A DNA stretch of 54,278 bases from Xenorhabdus griffiniae (lineage in GTDB: Bacteria; Pseudomonadota; Gammaproteobacteria; Enterobacterales; Enterobacteriaceae). Shown here piece by piece: positions 17,667 to 28,244 of the stretch; position 1 is the first letter of the stretch, and each line of letters begins with the position of its first letter. The translations under genes were made by a program, and so were the position numbers. The stretch spans positions 1 through 54,278 of the forward strand of contig NZ_JADEUF010000009.1 in assembly GCF_015163655.1 (NCBI RefSeq), read 5' to 3'. The notes beneath the pieces were generated by a model that saw only the letters and a list, made by a program, of their open reading frames with translations, did no database searches and was not told the DNA's origin.

Positions 17667-18872
17667 ATGCTAAAAATATTCTTGCTGTTCATTATCCTTA
17701 TCGTAGGAATTGTAGTTGGCCCTTTGATGTCAGGTCATCAAGGCTATGTTTTAATCCAGACAGACAAACTCAATATCACCACCAGTATCACCGGATTGGC
17801 GATCATTTTCCTGCTGCTGCAATTCCTGCTGATTTTCATCGGCTGGTGTTATCGTCGCTTAAAACGCACCAGTACATTTACCCATAGCTGGATCTTTGGT
17901 GGGTATAAACGTCATCGAGCCCATTCACAAACCAAACAGGCGCTGCTGAAATTTGCCGAAGGGGACTTCAAGCAAGTTGAGCGCCTGATGGCTCGCAACG
18001 CTGACCATGCAGAACTTCCGGTCGTGAATTATCTGCTGGCGGCAGAGGCCTCCCAACGGCGCGGTGATTATTTCCGCACCAACCAATATATTGAACAAGC
18101 GGCAGCGGTTGCTGATAAAGACCAACTCCCTGTTGATATTACCCGTATCCGAGTCCAATTAGCACAAGGTGAAACTCATGCCGCGCACGCTGGTGTGGAC
18201 AAGCTGTTGAATCATGCTCCTCGTCACCCTGAAGTATTACGATTGGCGGAACAGGCTTACACTCTTACAGGCGCTTATCAATCCTTGATTGATATCTTGC
18301 CTTCTATGCTGAAAGCTAATTTGCATAGTGAAGAAGAGATCCTGAAATTGCGTCAGCAAGCCTATATTGGATTAATGAATCAGGTTATGGCAGAAAAAAG
18401 CAGTACGGGGCTGAAAATATGGTGGAAAGATCAAAGCCGCAAAATTCGCCATGACATTGTGCTGCAAGTTGCCATGGCCGAGCATTTGATTGAATGCAAT
18501 GATCACGAAACTGCCCAGCAAATCATTTTAGACGGATTAAAACAGCAATATGACGAACGGTTGCTGCTATTAATTCCCCATCTTAAGGCAAGCGATTCTG
18601 ACGTCATACAAAAAGCCCTCTCTCACCTGTTAAAGCAGCATGGTGCAACCCCACTGCTCAATAGTACACTGGGACAAGTTGCCTTGCACCATGGTGAATG
18701 GGCGAATGCTGAATCGGCATTTAAAGCCGCCCTTGCTCAGCGACCAGATGCTCATGATTACGCATGGCTTGCCGATGCACTGGACAGATTGCAAAAACAT
18801 GAAGAAGCTACCCAAACCCGCAATAAAGGCTTTATGCTGACCTTGAAGCGTGATAGCGACGTCAAAGTATAA
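17667..18872 (+). CDS. hemY: HemY, TPR-containing membrane protein
   Basis: The product has 401 residues. Two N-terminal membrane helices (about residues 1-27 and 39-61) precede a mostly helical TPR-like region (about 95-390: NYLLAAEASQRRGDYF, APRHPEVLRLAEQAY, HHGEWANAESAFKAAL). In E. coli HemY is an inner-membrane protein linked to haem or protoporphyrin homeostasis. It is not the Gram-positive coproporphyrinogen oxidase of the same name. It is the last gene of hemCDXY. Confidence 0.94.
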   Translation: MLKIFLLFIILIVGIVVGPLMSGHQGYVLIQTDKLNITTSITGLAIIFLLLQFLLIFIGWCYRRLKRTSTFTHSWIFGGYKRHRAHSQTKQALLKFAEGDFKQVERLMARNADHAELPVVNYLLAAEASQRRGDYFRTNQYIEQAAAVADKDQLPVDITRIRVQLAQGETHAAHAGVDKLLNHAPRHPEVLRLAEQAYTLTGAYQSLIDILPSMLKANLHSEEEILKLRQQAYIGLMNQVMAEKSSTGLKIWWKDQSRKIRHDIVLQVAMAEHLIECNDHETAQQIILDGLKQQYDERLLLLIPHLKASDSDVIQKALSHLLKQHGATPLLNSTLGQVALHHGEWANAESAFKAALAQRPDAHDYAWLADALDRLQKHEEATQTRNKGFMLTLKRDSDVKV

Positions 18873-18885
18873 AGCGCGGAGGACA

Positions 18886-18939
18886 CACCTCAGTTAACGA
18901 TGAAATATATGGAATGCAATTGAGCCGTTAACTGAGGTG
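18886..18939. repeat. Perfect 14-bp inverted repeat after hemY
   Basis: CACCTCAGTTAACG (18886-18899) and CGTTAACTGAGGTG (18926-18939) are perfect complements around a 26-nt spacer, starting 13 bases past the hemY stop. There is no T tract, so it is not a standard terminator. Its role is unknown. Confidence 0.6.
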
Positions 18940-18998
18940 CATTCACCATTGAAGCGCATGGTAAACCGCTTGAAACCTGTTCTCACTTTTCTACAGAC

Positions 18999-19028
18999 AA
19001 AAAAAACACCTATCAAAGAAGACAGGTG
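18999..19028 (-). terminator. Minus-strand rho-independent terminator
   Basis: Read on the minus strand the stem is CACCTGTC / GATAGGTG (19021-19028 and 19007-19014) with a six-base loop and a tract of eight T's. It pairs fully only on the minus strand (one G-U there versus an A-C mismatch on the plus strand), which fixes its direction. No intact gene precedes it; the decayed fragments at 19060-19448 do. Confidence 0.7.
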
Positions 19029-19059
19029 CATAAATACAATCAGGTCTACAGACGGATAG

Positions 19060-19448
19060 TGCCTCACTCAACGTTGTGTCCGGTTTGCGATGAAAAGACA
19101 AAATGCTTACTCATCTATAACGTGGACCATAGGCACCGACAATCAGCTCTACATCATCCCTAGGTTTATGAAGTCATATGCTGTCATAAGGAGTGGAATG
19201 AGTATCTACGATTGGAATATTGCATTTTATGTGCCAACTTTTTCAATCAGGATAGATTTTCTTTACCCAAGGTTTGACTGGCTTTCCATAATAGATAACC
19301 TGACTTTCACCAAACATCGTTAAAAATACCGTCTCTCATTTGCGACGCCATTCAAGCAATTTACATATAGGCCAGATAAATCATACTGTTGAACGTCTCC
19401 TATTTGAGACATCAAGTCGTGCGGTTTGTCGTTGAAATACAACATCAA
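19060..19448 (-). pseudogene. Decayed gene of unknown function in the hemY-tRNA gap
   Basis: The minus strand shows protein-like fragments in changing frames. First come 42 codons from the ATG at 19448 (including DKPHDLMSQIGDVQQYDLSG), stopping in ERRYF-TAA. Then in a second frame MFGESQVIYYGKPVKPWVKK to a TGA. Later comes KPRDDVELIVGAYGPRYR, ending in TGA. No single frame is open, and there is no ribosome-binding site. A working minus-strand terminator lies just beyond at 18999-19028, as expected for a former gene. I do not recognise the family. E. coli carries aslA/aslB in this gap, but these fragments do not resemble them. Confidence 0.35.
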
Positions 19449-19611
19449 TACAAAAATATATTTAAAAACATAATATTAATGCGTTAACAAAAACAATCAC
19501 ATTCCATTTCTTGATTAAAAATAAAACGGAAATTATGGAAAAATAAAAAGGGAAAAATTTTTATTCGCAGAAAAAGTCGATAGAAAAAAGAAGTGACTGA
19601 GCGGTTGTTAG

Positions 19612-19645
19612 AAAGAAAAAACCCTCGCTATCGCGAGGGTTTTCT
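19612..19645 (-). terminator. Terminator of the tRNA operon
   Basis: The perfect stem ACCCTCGC (19621-19628) and GCGAGGGT (19633-19640) with a four-base loop gives GGGTTTTTTCTTTC on the minus strand, directly after tRNA-Pro. Confidence 0.85.
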
Positions 19646-19652
19646 CAGAATC

Positions 19653-19729
19653 TGGTCGGCGAGAGAGGATTCGAACCTCCGACCCACTGGTCCCAAACCA
19701 GTTGCGCTACCAAGCTGCGCTACTCGCCG
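19653..19729 (-). tRNA. proM: tRNA-Pro (TGG)
   Basis: 77 nt with encoded CCA. It starts CGGCGAGTAGCGCAGC, with anticodon loop TTTGGGA (anticodon TGG) and T arm GGTTCGAATCC. It is last in the cluster, matching E. coli proM from memory. Confidence 0.97.
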
Positions 19730-19752
19730 AAATATATTTTTTATCTTTCTTA

Positions 19753-19839
19753 TGGTGCGAAGGGGGGGACTTGAACCCCCACGTCCGTAAGGACACTAAC
19801 ACCTGAAGCTAGCGCGTCTACCAATTCCGCCACCCTCGC
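19753..19839 (-). tRNA. leuT: tRNA-Leu (CAG)
   Basis: 87 nt with CCA and the long variable arm of a class II tRNA (GTGTCCTTACGGACGT). The anticodon loop CTTCAGG gives CAG. The acceptor stem closes with one G-U pair (position 5 with 68). Confidence 0.97.
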
Positions 19840-19854
19840 GTTTCATAAAAAAGA

Positions 19855-19930
19855 TGGGGTGGCTAACGAGACTCGAACTCGCGACAACTGGAATCACAAT
19901 CCAGGGCTCTACCAACTGAGCTATAGCCAC
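19855..19930 (-). tRNA. hisR: tRNA-His (GTG)
   Basis: 76 nt with CCA, acceptor GTGGCTA with TAGCCAC and discriminator C, which pairs with the extra G-1 typical of tRNA-His. Anticodon GTG lies in the loop ATTGTGA. Confidence 0.97.
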
Positions 19931-20005
19931 CATAACAGCTATCTTTTTACATACAACAATGCCCGACCACGATAACTCATTACCACTGCTCTTGCACGCT
20001 TTAAA

Positions 20006-20082
<77 letters not shown>

Positions 20083-20103
20083 TTAACGCCGTTGCGGTGG
20101 AGG

Positions 20104-20132
20104 ATAGTACGGATTTAATGTCGTACTGTCCA
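20104..20132 (-). promoter_or_regulatory. tRNA operon promoter
   Basis: On the minus strand, -35 TGGACA (20127-20132) and -10 TACTAT (20104-20109) lie exactly 17 bp apart, followed by the GC-rich discriminator CCTCCACCGC, as in stringently controlled stable-RNA promoters. It serves argX-hisR-leuT-proM. Confidence 0.75.
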
Positions 20133-20253
20133 GTGCTTTTTTAAAAGAAATGATGCGTTTGATTATGCTTTATTCATTTAGATGATAAAGCCAGCACTTT
20201 TCCACCGCAGTATCAGCAAAAACAGTTTTGCGTTCAAAAACCAACCAATAAAA

Positions 20254-21627
20254 CTATTTCGATTTTTTAGGCAAATACCATTTCATTAACCAATAAATTA
20301 GTGACACGATCAGCAAAAATACGCCCCCGACTATCAGGGAAAAACGGGTATCCGTATTAATTGCCATCCCCACTAATACACAGCACAGGAAAATCAGTGT
20401 CAGATAATTGACATAAGGGAACAGAATTGATTTAAACCGATGCTGTTTTATGGCTTCCTCATGATGCTGGCGGAAACGCAATTGACTGACCAGAATCACA
20501 AACCATGGCACCATGCCAGGCAACACGCTGGCGCTATAAACATAAACAAATACTGACTGCGGATTTGGTATCAGGTAATTCAAGCTGGAACCTGCAATCA
20601 AGCAACCAATGGTAATTGCAATACATCTTACTGGCACACCATTTTTCGACAATTTCAGCAGTGAAGCAGGCAATTGACGGTTCTGTGCCAAGGCATATAA
20701 CATTCTGCCACCGCTGTACATTCCGCTGTTACAGCCCGACAACGCAGCAGTCAACACAACAAAGTTAATTACTGCAGCCGCAGAAGTGATACCGACTTTA
20801 GAAAAAGTCATCACAAATGGGCTGCCATGCGCACCTACTTCTGTCCACGGGAACAATGTAACAACGATAAAAATGGCACCAACATAAAAAATCAGGATAC
20901 GCCACAAGATATTGTTGATCGCTTTTCTAAGCGTAACTTGTGGTTTTTTTGCTTCACCGGCAGTAATGCCAACCAGCTCTACCCCCTGATAAGAAGCAAC
21001 CACAATGCACAGGGCAAATAAAAAGCCTTGCCACCCACCAGAGAAAAAACCACCATGTGTGGTCAGGTTATCCAAACCAATAGGTTGCCAGTCATTACCC
21101 AACCCGAAGAAAATCAAACCAATGCCAATCAGGATCATCACAATAATCGTTGTGACTTTGATCATGGCAAACCAAAACTCCAGCTCGCCATACAGCCTGA
21201 CTGCCGCTAAGTTTGCTAAAGCAACTAATCCAACCGCTACCAGTGCCGAAACCCATTGAGGCAACTCAGGAAACCAAAATTCAGCATAGACGCCAACCGC
21301 AGTAATCTCTGAAATCCCGACAGAAACCCACATGAACCAGTAACCCCATGCGGTCAGGCATCCCCAATAAGGACTTAAATATTTATGCCCAAAAGCAGCA
21401 AATGAACCCGTTACAGGTTCAAGAAATAACATTTCTCCCATGGAACGCATAATGAAAAAGACGAAAAGCCCAGCAATAATGTAAGCCAGCAAAACAGAAG
21501 GACCGGCCCATTTCAAGGTACTGGCTGATCCCATGAACAGCCCTACACCGATTGTGCCACCTAGCGCAATCAGCTCAATATGACGTGCCTCAAGTCCCCT
21601 TTGCAGGCTCTGTTTTGAATCACTCAT
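20254..21627 (-). CDS. yifK: Amino-acid permease YifK/ThrP
   Basis: The product has 457 residues, an APC-family inner-membrane symporter with 12 hydrophobic helices. The N-terminal signature [20 protein letters not shown], with the unwound substrate-binding GGTIGVGLF, and the motif [12 protein letters not shown] mark the amino-acid transporter (AAT) subfamily. The E. coli orthologue (renamed ThrP) takes up threonine and serine with protons. It lies between wecG and the tRNA cluster, as in E. coli. In E. coli yifK is strongly repressed by the small RNAs GcvB and DapZ. I did not locate pairing sites here. Confidence 0.93.
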   Translation of the reverse strand: MSDSKQSLQRGLEARHIELIALGGTIGVGLFMGSASTLKWAGPSVLLAYIIAGLFVFFIMRSMGEMLFLEPVTGSFAAFGHKYLSPYWGCLTAWGYWFMWVSVGISEITAVGVYAEFWFPELPQWVSALVAVGLVALANLAAVRLYGELEFWFAMIKVTTIIVMILIGIGLIFFGLGNDWQPIGLDNLTTHGGFFSGGWQGFLFALCIVVASYQGVELVGITAGEAKKPQVTLRKAINNILWRILIFYVGAIFIVVTLFPWTEVGAHGSPFVMTFSKVGITSAAAVINFVVLTAALSGCNSGMYSGGRMLYALAQNRQLPASLLKLSKNGVPVRCIAITIGCLIAGSSLNYLIPNPQSVFVYVYSASVLPGMVPWFVILVSQLRFRQHHEEAIKQHRFKSILFPYVNYLTLIFLCCVLVGMAINTDTRFSLIVGGVFLLIVSLIYWLMKWYLPKKSK

Positions 21628-21839
21628 AAAACTCCCTATCCACTTTTATGATGTCTATACTTACAAACAGAAAAAATACAGGAATTGATAATCAATCGTT
21701 GTAAAAAAGGCTGGGATCAAAACACGTTTTGCCTGTTAGTGAAATAAAAAAATGCTAAAACTAGGGATTGCAGACATGGGATTTGAAAACAAGCAGTGAA
21801 ACAACAAGCCATTGGTCAACCCAAAGACAGTAATACAAT

Positions 21840-21878
21840 AAAGCAAAAACCTGCTGTATATGTTCGATACAGCAGGCA
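21840..21878 (-). terminator. Terminator of the wec (ECA) operon
   Basis: A perfect 10-bp stem, CCTGCTGTAT (21850-21859) with ATACAGCAGG (21867-21876), gives GG-TTTTTGCTTT on the minus strand, about 20 bp past the wecG stop. The rest of the wecG-yifK gap holds nothing else I recognise beyond the yifK upstream region. Confidence 0.85.
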
Positions 21879-21898
21879 AAAACAGAGAAATTTTGGGA

Positions 21899-22636
21899 TT
21901 AGAGCTTGCCACCGTAATAATAACCAAGGAATCTCAATAGCTTTATCTGTCTACGAATTCTGCTTGGCTGAGAAAGCAAGCGATACAACCATTCCAAACC
22001 CAGATTCTGCCAGACTTTCGGTGCACGTTTAACGTGACCAGTAAAGGCATCATAGGTTCCTCCAACCCCCATATACAGTGCATCTGGATGCACCTTGCGG
22101 CAATCACGCATAAAGATTTCCTGTTTGGGCGATCCCATCGCGACAGTAATGATCGCAGCACCACTGGCACAAATCCGCTCAAATACCTCATCACGTGTAT
22201 CAGGTGTAAAATACCCATCCTGGCTGCCTACAATATTGACATTCCATTGGGTGCGCAGTTTGTTTTCAGTCTGTGCCAAAATATCGGGTTTTCCGCCAAC
22301 CAGAAAGACCGGTGTGCCTTCACGCCCTGCCCGCTCCATCAGGGCTTCCCACAAATCAGCACCCGCAATACGCGATACATCCGCATCAGGGTATTTGCGG
22401 CGAATAGCGCGTACTATGCTAATACCATCTGCGTATAAATATTCGGCTTCATCCAGTAATGCATTCAGCGCATTGTCTTTCTCCGCCGTGAGCACTTTTT
22501 CTGCGTTAATCGCAATCAATGTACCTGTTTTCACCTGCTCAGCCAGAAAAAGGTGGTCGAGGAAATGCGACATACCGCGGAATCCCCAGATACTGAGACC
22601 ACGAATGCAGTATTTGGGAATATTATTCAATGCCAT
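21899..22636 (-). CDS. wecG: UDP-N-acetyl-D-mannosaminuronic acid transferase
   Basis: The product has 245 residues, a GT26 (WecG/TagA/CpsF) family glycosyltransferase. It adds ManNAcA to GlcNAc-PP-undecaprenol, forming ECA lipid II at the cytoplasmic face of the inner membrane. Conserved are [39 protein letters not shown] and [12 protein letters not shown], with a basic C terminus. It overlaps the wzyE stop by 14 bp and is the last gene of the operon. Confidence 0.96.
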   Translation of the reverse strand: MALNNIPKYCIRGLSIWGFRGMSHFLDHLFLAEQVKTGTLIAINAEKVLTAEKDNALNALLDEAEYLYADGISIVRAIRRKYPDADVSRIAGADLWEALMERAGREGTPVFLVGGKPDILAQTENKLRTQWNVNIVGSQDGYFTPDTRDEVFERICASGAAIITVAMGSPKQEIFMRDCRKVHPDALYMGVGGTYDAFTGHVKRAPKVWQNLGLEWLYRLLSQPSRIRRQIKLLRFLGYYYGGKL

Positions 22637-24050
22637 TTTTTTTCCTTACATCCAAAATAACAGATGTTTTTCGCGAAGCTGCCAGATTATTGACCGTAAA
22701 TTTTCGAATCAGCCCAGCGCTTTCAAACAGCCAATACAGCAATTTCGCCACAACCAGACATAGGCCAAAGACAAGACAAAAGAACACTACCCGAGAAACA
22801 AAAGAATCGACTCCTTCACGGGCCAACACAATCATGTTAAAGATGGCGCCAAAGCAGAAAGCTTGCAAAATTGCTGCCTTATAGCGATTGCTCTCCTGTT
22901 TTCCTGCTTCATAAATCCAGTCAAACCATTTAATAATAAAACCAACTGCGATTGCCCCCAGGGGAATAAAGAATACGCCCCCCATCACCACAAGAGAGCC
23001 AATCAGTGTTGGGGAGATCGCAAGACCAGAATGGTTATCTAATACATCCCACGTGAAATAGTTAGCGGTGTTCCAGACCAGATTGGGTCTGTCCGGCCAT
23101 ACCCAACCAGGAATGAAGACATAAAAATCACGGATAATCGGTACCAGTCCTTGAAAATCGATTTTGCTGTAATTATCCAGTAACAGGGCCAAATTTTCCC
23201 ACGGTGAGAAAGTATCTCGCGTGAGATACAGGAAAGTATAAAATGCCTCCGCCCCGCTTACATCCAAGCTGTAGCGTTTCAACGCCAGCCAGAACATACC
23301 GACAACTCCCATCGCACCCGCAGTAAACAGCATCCACAGTGTGATCCAGCCACGAACAATCCCGATAAACAGGAACAATGCAAATGCGATAATGATGTTA
23401 GCTCGCGTTCCGCCAACGATCACATATGTCAGGACGCCAAATCCCACCGTTCCTACCAAAAAGCACAACCATCGTACTTTGGTCGGTTTCAGAAAAAAGA
23501 CCACTAGCATGGCAGGAATAAAGAAATAAAAGAATCGCTTGAGCGCCACACCGGAAACCTGGCTGGAAAATATCTGGCTATAGGACTGTAATTTAAACAG
23601 CAAAAAGCCGTTTTGCATAAAGAACGAACCTACCGTAACGATAGCAATACCAGCAAGCAGTAACCACGTTAGATTCGTTTCCACCCGATTCATTGTAAAC
23701 AAGGGCTTACGCGGTGCCGTCACTGTTAAGGTTTCAGACTTTATATTATCGTCTGACCGTATTTTATAAGTGAGGCGTGTCTTATAAGCCACATAATAAA
23801 TGGCGTAAAAACAGCCAGACGCCAGCATTGCATGTAATAATGAATCTACTGGTACCACTTCCACATTAAACTGAAATACCAACAAGCTAGTCAGTGGAAA
23901 GCCAAAATAGAATGTCAGCAGATACAACAATGAGAAAAAAACATTAAAGTTAAAACGGACACGCTGAAACTCCTGATATGTCAAAGTCAGGATAAAGGCC
24001 ACCGAAATCACGTAAACAACAAAAAGCCCACCGAATTGTATCAAAGTCAT
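22623..24050 (-). CDS. wzyE: ECA polymerase WzyE
   Basis: The product has 475 residues from the ATG at 24050 ([14 protein letters not shown]), matching E. coli WzyE. The upstream frame to 24089 would overlap wecF, and GGAGAG lies before 24050. It is an integral inner-membrane protein with about 11 helices and a large periplasmic loop ([20 protein letters not shown]) that polymerises ECA trisaccharide repeats from lipid [13 protein letters not shown] and [13 protein letters not shown] are family signatures. Confidence 0.95.
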   Translation of the reverse strand: MTLIQFGGLFVVYVISVAFILTLTYQEFQRVRFNFNVFFSLLYLLTFYFGFPLTSLLVFQFNVEVVPVDSLLHAMLASGCFYAIYYVAYKTRLTYKIRSDDNIKSETLTVTAPRKPLFTMNRVETNLTWLLLAGIAIVTVGSFFMQNGFLLFKLQSYSQIFSSQVSGVALKRFFYFFIPAMLVVFFLKPTKVRWLCFLVGTVGFGVLTYVIVGGTRANIIIAFALFLFIGIVRGWITLWMLFTAGAMGVVGMFWLALKRYSLDVSGAEAFYTFLYLTRDTFSPWENLALLLDNYSKIDFQGLVPIIRDFYVFIPGWVWPDRPNLVWNTANYFTWDVLDNHSGLAISPTLIGSLVVMGGVFFIPLGAIAVGFIIKWFDWIYEAGKQESNRYKAAILQAFCFGAIFNMIVLAREGVDSFVSRVVFFCLVFGLCLVVAKLLYWLFESAGLIRKFTVNNLAASRKTSVILDVRKKNGIE

Positions 24051-24052
24051 TA

Positions 24053-25150
24053 CTACTCTCCAGATGCTTCCGACAGGGCGGTTTTCCACCCCTCAATGAA
24101 ATGGGGATCAAAAAAAGCAATCGCCTTTTTATCGAGGGATAGCATCTGGCGCTGTGCTTCCTGCACCCAGTGTTTATTAAGTTCATCACCGTCAAACAGA
24201 ACAGGGATCTGCTGCTCCGTTAAATCATGCCAGAATGGATTTTGACGGCTTAGAACAAACGGAATACCAAATTGAATCAGCAAACAGAGTGTTCCAATGC
24301 CTTGCTGACGATTGAAAATGAAATACCCCAAATCGCATTGGCGCAACAATGACAAATATTCATCAAAGGCCATTTGATCTTTTAAGATACGGACATTTTG
24401 CGCTGGAAATAACGACAACGCAGTTTGCTCCACGCTCTGGATATAGGCTTGGTTATTATCAGGATAGCCCATTGGGATTAGGACCCTAGCCTCATTTCCA
24501 AATTGGTGGTGGATCTTCTGCAAGGCTTCAATATGACGGTTAGACTGATCCCCTGAATTGCCCAATAAGATGGTAATTCCTTGCGGTGAGCACGTTTTCT
24601 CTGTCACTGTCAACGCAGGTTCCATCCGAGTTGGGAAATAGAGCAATGATGATGGCACATCAGGTTTGGCCCGACTTGAACGCAAATTATCCTGAAAAAA
24701 GTGCCGCAGATCACCACGCGTGGCAAAAATATGCCCCACCCGCTTTTGTGCCAAACGACGAAGCAGATAGAACAAACGGAATTTCAGTTGGCGAGATTCT
24801 TCATAGAGATCAGCGCCCCAAACATGCCAGAAGAATTGGTGTCGCTGAATTTTGCCGATTAATAAAGCCAACCACAAAGCAGCATTAAACTGCCCGTGGA
24901 AAAAGAAACGGACGGTTCTGTTTGCTTGCGCTTTCTCTACCACCGCCTGCGACAAGGCAGATTTGCTGTTATAAAGAGAAACAGCCAAATTAGGGTAATT
25001 CGATAACCATGTGTGGTCTTTAGACACCACCATAAAACACGGTTTGGCGGAAAAATGTATTTCCTGTGCCAAGACGTCATTAAAGAAACGCAGTAACGTT
25101 TGATTGTGATGTGGGATATCCGATCCCAAAACGTGAATTAGGGTTGTCAT
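24053..25150 (-). CDS. wecF: dTDP-Fuc4NAc:lipid II transferase (WecF)
   Basis: The product has 365 residues, family GT56. It transfers 4-acetamido-4,6-dideoxygalactose to lipid II to complete ECA lipid III. Signatures are [49 protein letters not shown] and LIPMGYP. The ATG overlaps the wzxE stop by four bases and wzyE starts right behind it, so the three are tightly coupled. Confidence 0.96.
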   Translation of the reverse strand: MTTLIHVLGSDIPHHNQTLLRFFNDVLAQEIHFSAKPCFMVVSKDHTWLSNYPNLAVSLYNSKSALSQAVVEKAQANRTVRFFFHGQFNAALWLALLIGKIQRHQFFWHVWGADLYEESRQLKFRLFYLLRRLAQKRVGHIFATRGDLRHFFQDNLRSSRAKPDVPSSLLYFPTRMEPALTVTEKTCSPQGITILLGNSGDQSNRHIEALQKIHHQFGNEARVLIPMGYPDNNQAYIQSVEQTALSLFPAQNVRILKDQMAFDEYLSLLRQCDLGYFIFNRQQGIGTLCLLIQFGIPFVLSRQNPFWHDLTEQQIPVLFDGDELNKHWVQEAQRQMLSLDKKAIAFFDPHFIEGWKTALSEASGE

Positions 25151-26397
25151 GCTCGCCTGCGATAAATAATAAATACGCTACAACAAAGAATGAAATAAAC
25201 AATGTAAGTTACCATATATGACTGAGCAGCCCCCAATGCCCCATTTGCCGGTATCAGCCAATGAGAAAAGCCCGTCAGTAAAAGAAATTGGCTCACTTCA
25301 GTCAATATATAAAAACGCAGTGCAGCTTTCGCTATCACCAGATAACCAAAAACATAAGCGCCAACTTTCAATACGTCGCCCACTAACTGCCACGCAAACA
25401 GATCCCGCATGGCGATGAATTTGTCTGAAAATAACAGCCAAATCACAAAATCACGCAACAACCAGACAGAGAAACTGGCAGCAGCCACAGCAGGCAAGAC
25501 AAATTTCAGCGCCTTCACAATCTCACTGGTAATTGCTTGCTTACTCTCCAGACGAGAAAGAGTCGGCAATAAATAGACAGTGAAGGAGGCGGTAATAAAT
25601 TGTAAATAAGCATCTGAAATACTGCTCACTCCCTGCCAAATCCCTACTTCTTCCCAGCTATAACGCGCTGCCAGCAAGTTTCGCATCATGACATATGCAA
25701 CGGGCAATGTAATAGAAGTTAGCAACGCCATAAGGGTAAATTTCCCCAGATGGCTGGCAATCGCACGATCCCATACAGGTTTCAGGGCAGAAAATGTAAT
25801 CACCTTGCGATGCAGTATCATCAGGCCGGCAGGTAAAACCACCAATGCAGGCACCAATGCCAAGCCCGCCAATGCCCCTTCGTAGCCTCCCAGCCAATAA
25901 CAGAGGCTATAAGCCAATACGCCTGTCAGGCTGCCCAAAATAATGGCTAACGCATTTCCTTTAGCATCTCTGAACCCTTTCAGGATTGCCAGAAAATAGT
26001 TGGCGTAAGAGATACCCATTTGAATAAATGCGAGCGCCTGCACAACAGTTTTGTAACGGGTGTGACCAAATAGGCCAGTACTGATAATTTCACTGAACAA
26101 GAGGAAGCTCACTGCCAGTAAGGTCGAAAAACCTAAAATTATCAAGGACGATGTACCCAATACGGCCCTGAGCCTTTCCGGTTGCTGATGATGTTCCGCC
26201 ACATATTTAGTGACACCATTAAAAATTCCTGCCCCAGAGAGCACACCTAATACAGTAATGAGTTGGCGAAAATTACCTGCCTGTCCAACACCTGTTGGGC
26301 CAAAAGATACCGCCAGAAGTTTAATGACCAGCAACCCCACACCGATCTTGATCAATGTGGAGCCCGCTGTCCAAATAGAAGCTTTAGCAAGTGACAT
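25147..26397 (-). CDS. wzxE: ECA lipid III flippase WzxE
   Basis: The product has 416 residues, a MOP-superfamily polysaccharide flippase with about 12 transmembrane helices. It moves undecaprenyl-PP-ECA trisaccharide across the inner membrane for polymerisation. The start [19 protein letters not shown] and the pattern [20 protein letters not shown] are typical. It starts one base after the wecE stop and overlaps wecF by four bases. Confidence 0.95.
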   Translation of the reverse strand: MSLAKASIWTAGSTLIKIGVGLLVIKLLAVSFGPTGVGQAGNFRQLITVLGVLSGAGIFNGVTKYVAEHHQQPERLRAVLGTSSLIILGFSTLLAVSFLLFSEIISTGLFGHTRYKTVVQALAFIQMGISYANYFLAILKGFRDAKGNALAIILGSLTGVLAYSLCYWLGGYEGALAGLALVPALVVLPAGLMILHRKVITFSALKPVWDRAIASHLGKFTLMALLTSITLPVAYVMMRNLLAARYSWEEVGIWQGVSSISDAYLQFITASFTVYLLPTLSRLESKQAITSEIVKALKFVLPAVAAASFSVWLLRDFVIWLLFSDKFIAMRDLFAWQLVGDVLKVGAYVFGYLVIAKAALRFYILTEVSQFLLLTGFSHWLIPANGALGAAQSYMVTYIVYFILCCSVFIIYRRRA

Positions 26398-26398
26398 A

Positions 26399-27529
26399 TC
26401 AGGCGAAAAATTCCTTGATACGATCGATAACGATTTGCTGTTCTGTATCAGTGATATTGTAGAACATTGGTAAGCGAACTAAGCGATCACTTTCGCGGGT
26501 GGTAAAGCGATCTTCGCCGTGGAAACGGCCACACTTCTCCCCCGCTGGGCTGGTATGCAATGCCACGTAGTGGAATACGCTCAGGATACCATTCTCTTTC
26601 ATATAACGATTGAATGCGCTACGCTCTTCTACATCTTTGAGCTTGATATAGAACATATGGGCGTTGTGTTCCAAGCCTTCCGGGACAATTGGCAAAGCTA
26701 AATGCCCCGCGTCTGCTAATGGTTTCAGGGCTTGATAGTAGTTATCCCACAAAGTCAGGCGACGCTGGTTAATTTTTTCAGCAAGTTCCAGTTGTGCCCA
26801 CAGGTAAGCCGCTTGCAAATCAGACAACAGATAGCTGGAACCGATATCACGCCATGTGTATTTGTCGACCTGTCCGCGGAAGAATTGACTGCGGTTAGTG
26901 CCTTTCTCCCGAATGATTTCAGCACGGGCAATCATGGAACTATCATTAATTAATGTTGCCCCACCTTCACCACCGGCTGAGTAATTTTTGGTTTCATGAA
27001 AGCTGAAACAACCAATATGTCCAATCGTGCCTAATGCACGGCCTTTATAGGTAGACATGACGCCCTGTGCGGCATCTTCTACTACATACAGGTTATATTT
27101 TTTCGCCAGTGCCATGATGGTATCCATTTCACAGGCTACACCCGCATAATGCACGGGTACGATAACACGGGTCTTTGCTGTAATGGCTGCTTCAATTTTG
27201 TTCTCATCAATGTTCATGGTATCAGGACGAATATCCACGAACACAATGGTGGCACCACGCAGAACAAAAGCATTGGAGGTCGAAACAAAGGTGTAGCTCG
27301 GCATGATGACTTCATCACCCTGTTGGATATCCAACAACATTGCTGCCATTTCCAGTGAAGCTGTACAAGAGGGTGTCAGCAATACTTTCGGGCAATTAAA
27401 ACGCTGTTCCATCCACGCTTCACAGCGTTTGGTAAATTCGCCATCACCACACAACTTACCGCTAGCCATCGCCTGTTGCATGTATTCAAGTTCAGTGCCG
27501 ACTACCGGTGGTTTATTAAATGGAATCAT
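26399..27529 (-). CDS. wecE: dTDP-4-amino-4,6-dideoxygalactose transaminase
   Basis: The product has 376 residues from the ATG at 27529 ([19 protein letters not shown]), preceded by AGAGGA five bases away. The frame is open to 27577, but that extension lies inside wecD and is not part of the family. It is a PLP enzyme of the DegT/DnrJ/EryC1 class and makes dTDP-Fuc4N from the 4-keto sugar made by RffG. The PLP lysine is in SFHETKNYSAGGEGG, and VEDAAQGV is also conserved. Confidence 0.96.
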   Translation of the reverse strand: MIPFNKPPVVGTELEYMQQAMASGKLCGDGEFTKRCEAWMEQRFNCPKVLLTPSCTASLEMAAMLLDIQQGDEVIMPSYTFVSTSNAFVLRGATIVFVDIRPDTMNIDENKIEAAITAKTRVIVPVHYAGVACEMDTIMALAKKYNLYVVEDAAQGVMSTYKGRALGTIGHIGCFSFHETKNYSAGGEGGATLINDSSMIARAEIIREKGTNRSQFFRGQVDKYTWRDIGSSYLLSDLQAAYLWAQLELAEKINQRRLTLWDNYYQALKPLADAGHLALPIVPEGLEHNAHMFYIKLKDVEERSAFNRYMKENGILSVFHYVALHTSPAGEKCGRFHGEDRFTTRESDRLVRLPMFYNITDTEQQIVIDRIKEFFA

Positions 27530-28244
27530 TTCGTCCTCTGTATAACCAATATGCGGTGCTTTCAATGATGGCACCACGACGTGTATAAAGACGCAACGCA
27601 GCGATATTACTTATTTGCGTAGCCACTCTCAGCCATTGTATCTGATGGTTATGACACCACTGTTGCGCCGCCGACATTAATTTTTTGCCAATCCCTTGAT
27701 GATGATTGTCCGGTACAGCAGCCAGTAAGCCAATGCGTGCTTCGCTGTTACCTATGTCCCTTAAGGTGACAAAGCCCGCTATTTGACCTCGTTCATCATG
27801 GATAAGCAGGCATTCATGATCAAATGTACCTAAAACGGCTTTTTCAACCCAAGCAGCATAGAACCTGCCACTGTCATCCTGTTGATACCATGGTGCACGG
27901 AAGCGACTGGCGGTAAATACACGCGCTGCAACAGCCTTCAATACAGGGATATTTTCTTGTTTTGCCGAAATAGCTGTTCTTCCCGTATGAATGCCAGGAA
28001 TATCTCCCGCCTCAACCGATAACCGTAAATCAACCTCACCTTCAACCAGTGAAAACCCGAAGGCAGAAAGCCCATCGATAATATCCGTTTGCTGGGCCGC
28101 TACTTTGGCTTGTACCAATGTATATTGGTCCAAATCAGCAACCGTCAACACTGCCGCTTCCGACGAAAAATTCAGGCGAGCCGTAGATAAATCAAAAAAC
28201 TGGCTTTCCCAAGCCAAAGGTTCAAGGTTGGCGTGAATAGACAT
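27516..28244 (-). CDS. wecD: dTDP-4-amino-4,6-dideoxygalactose N-acetyltransferase
   Basis: The product has 242 residues, a GNAT-fold enzyme that acetylates dTDP-Fuc4N with acetyl-CoA to give dTDP-Fuc4NAc for WecF. The N-terminal half carries [14 protein letters not shown] and [20 protein letters not shown]; the GNAT core is [38 protein letters not shown] and the end ESTAYWLYR. It overlaps the rffH 3' end by 23 bp and the wecE start by 14 bp. The N-terminal half diverges most from E. coli. Confidence 0.94.
   Translation of the reverse strand: MSIHANLEPLAWESQFFDLSTARLNFSSEAAVLTVADLDQYTLVQAKVAAQQTDIIDGLSAFGFSLVEGEVDLRLSVEAGDIPGIHTGRTAISAKQENIPVLKAVAARVFTASRFRAPWYQQDDSGRFYAAWVEKAVLGTFDHECLLIHDERGQIAGFVTLRDIGNSEARIGLLAAVPDNHHQGIGKKLMSAAQQWCHNHQIQWLRVATQISNIAALRLYTRRGAIIESTAYWLYRGRNDSI

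Noticed and set aside
19090-19323. 77-codon plus-strand frame between hemY and the tRNA cluster
   Set aside because: It has no motif or ribosome-binding site, and it is antisense to the more protein-like decayed fragments on the minus strand.
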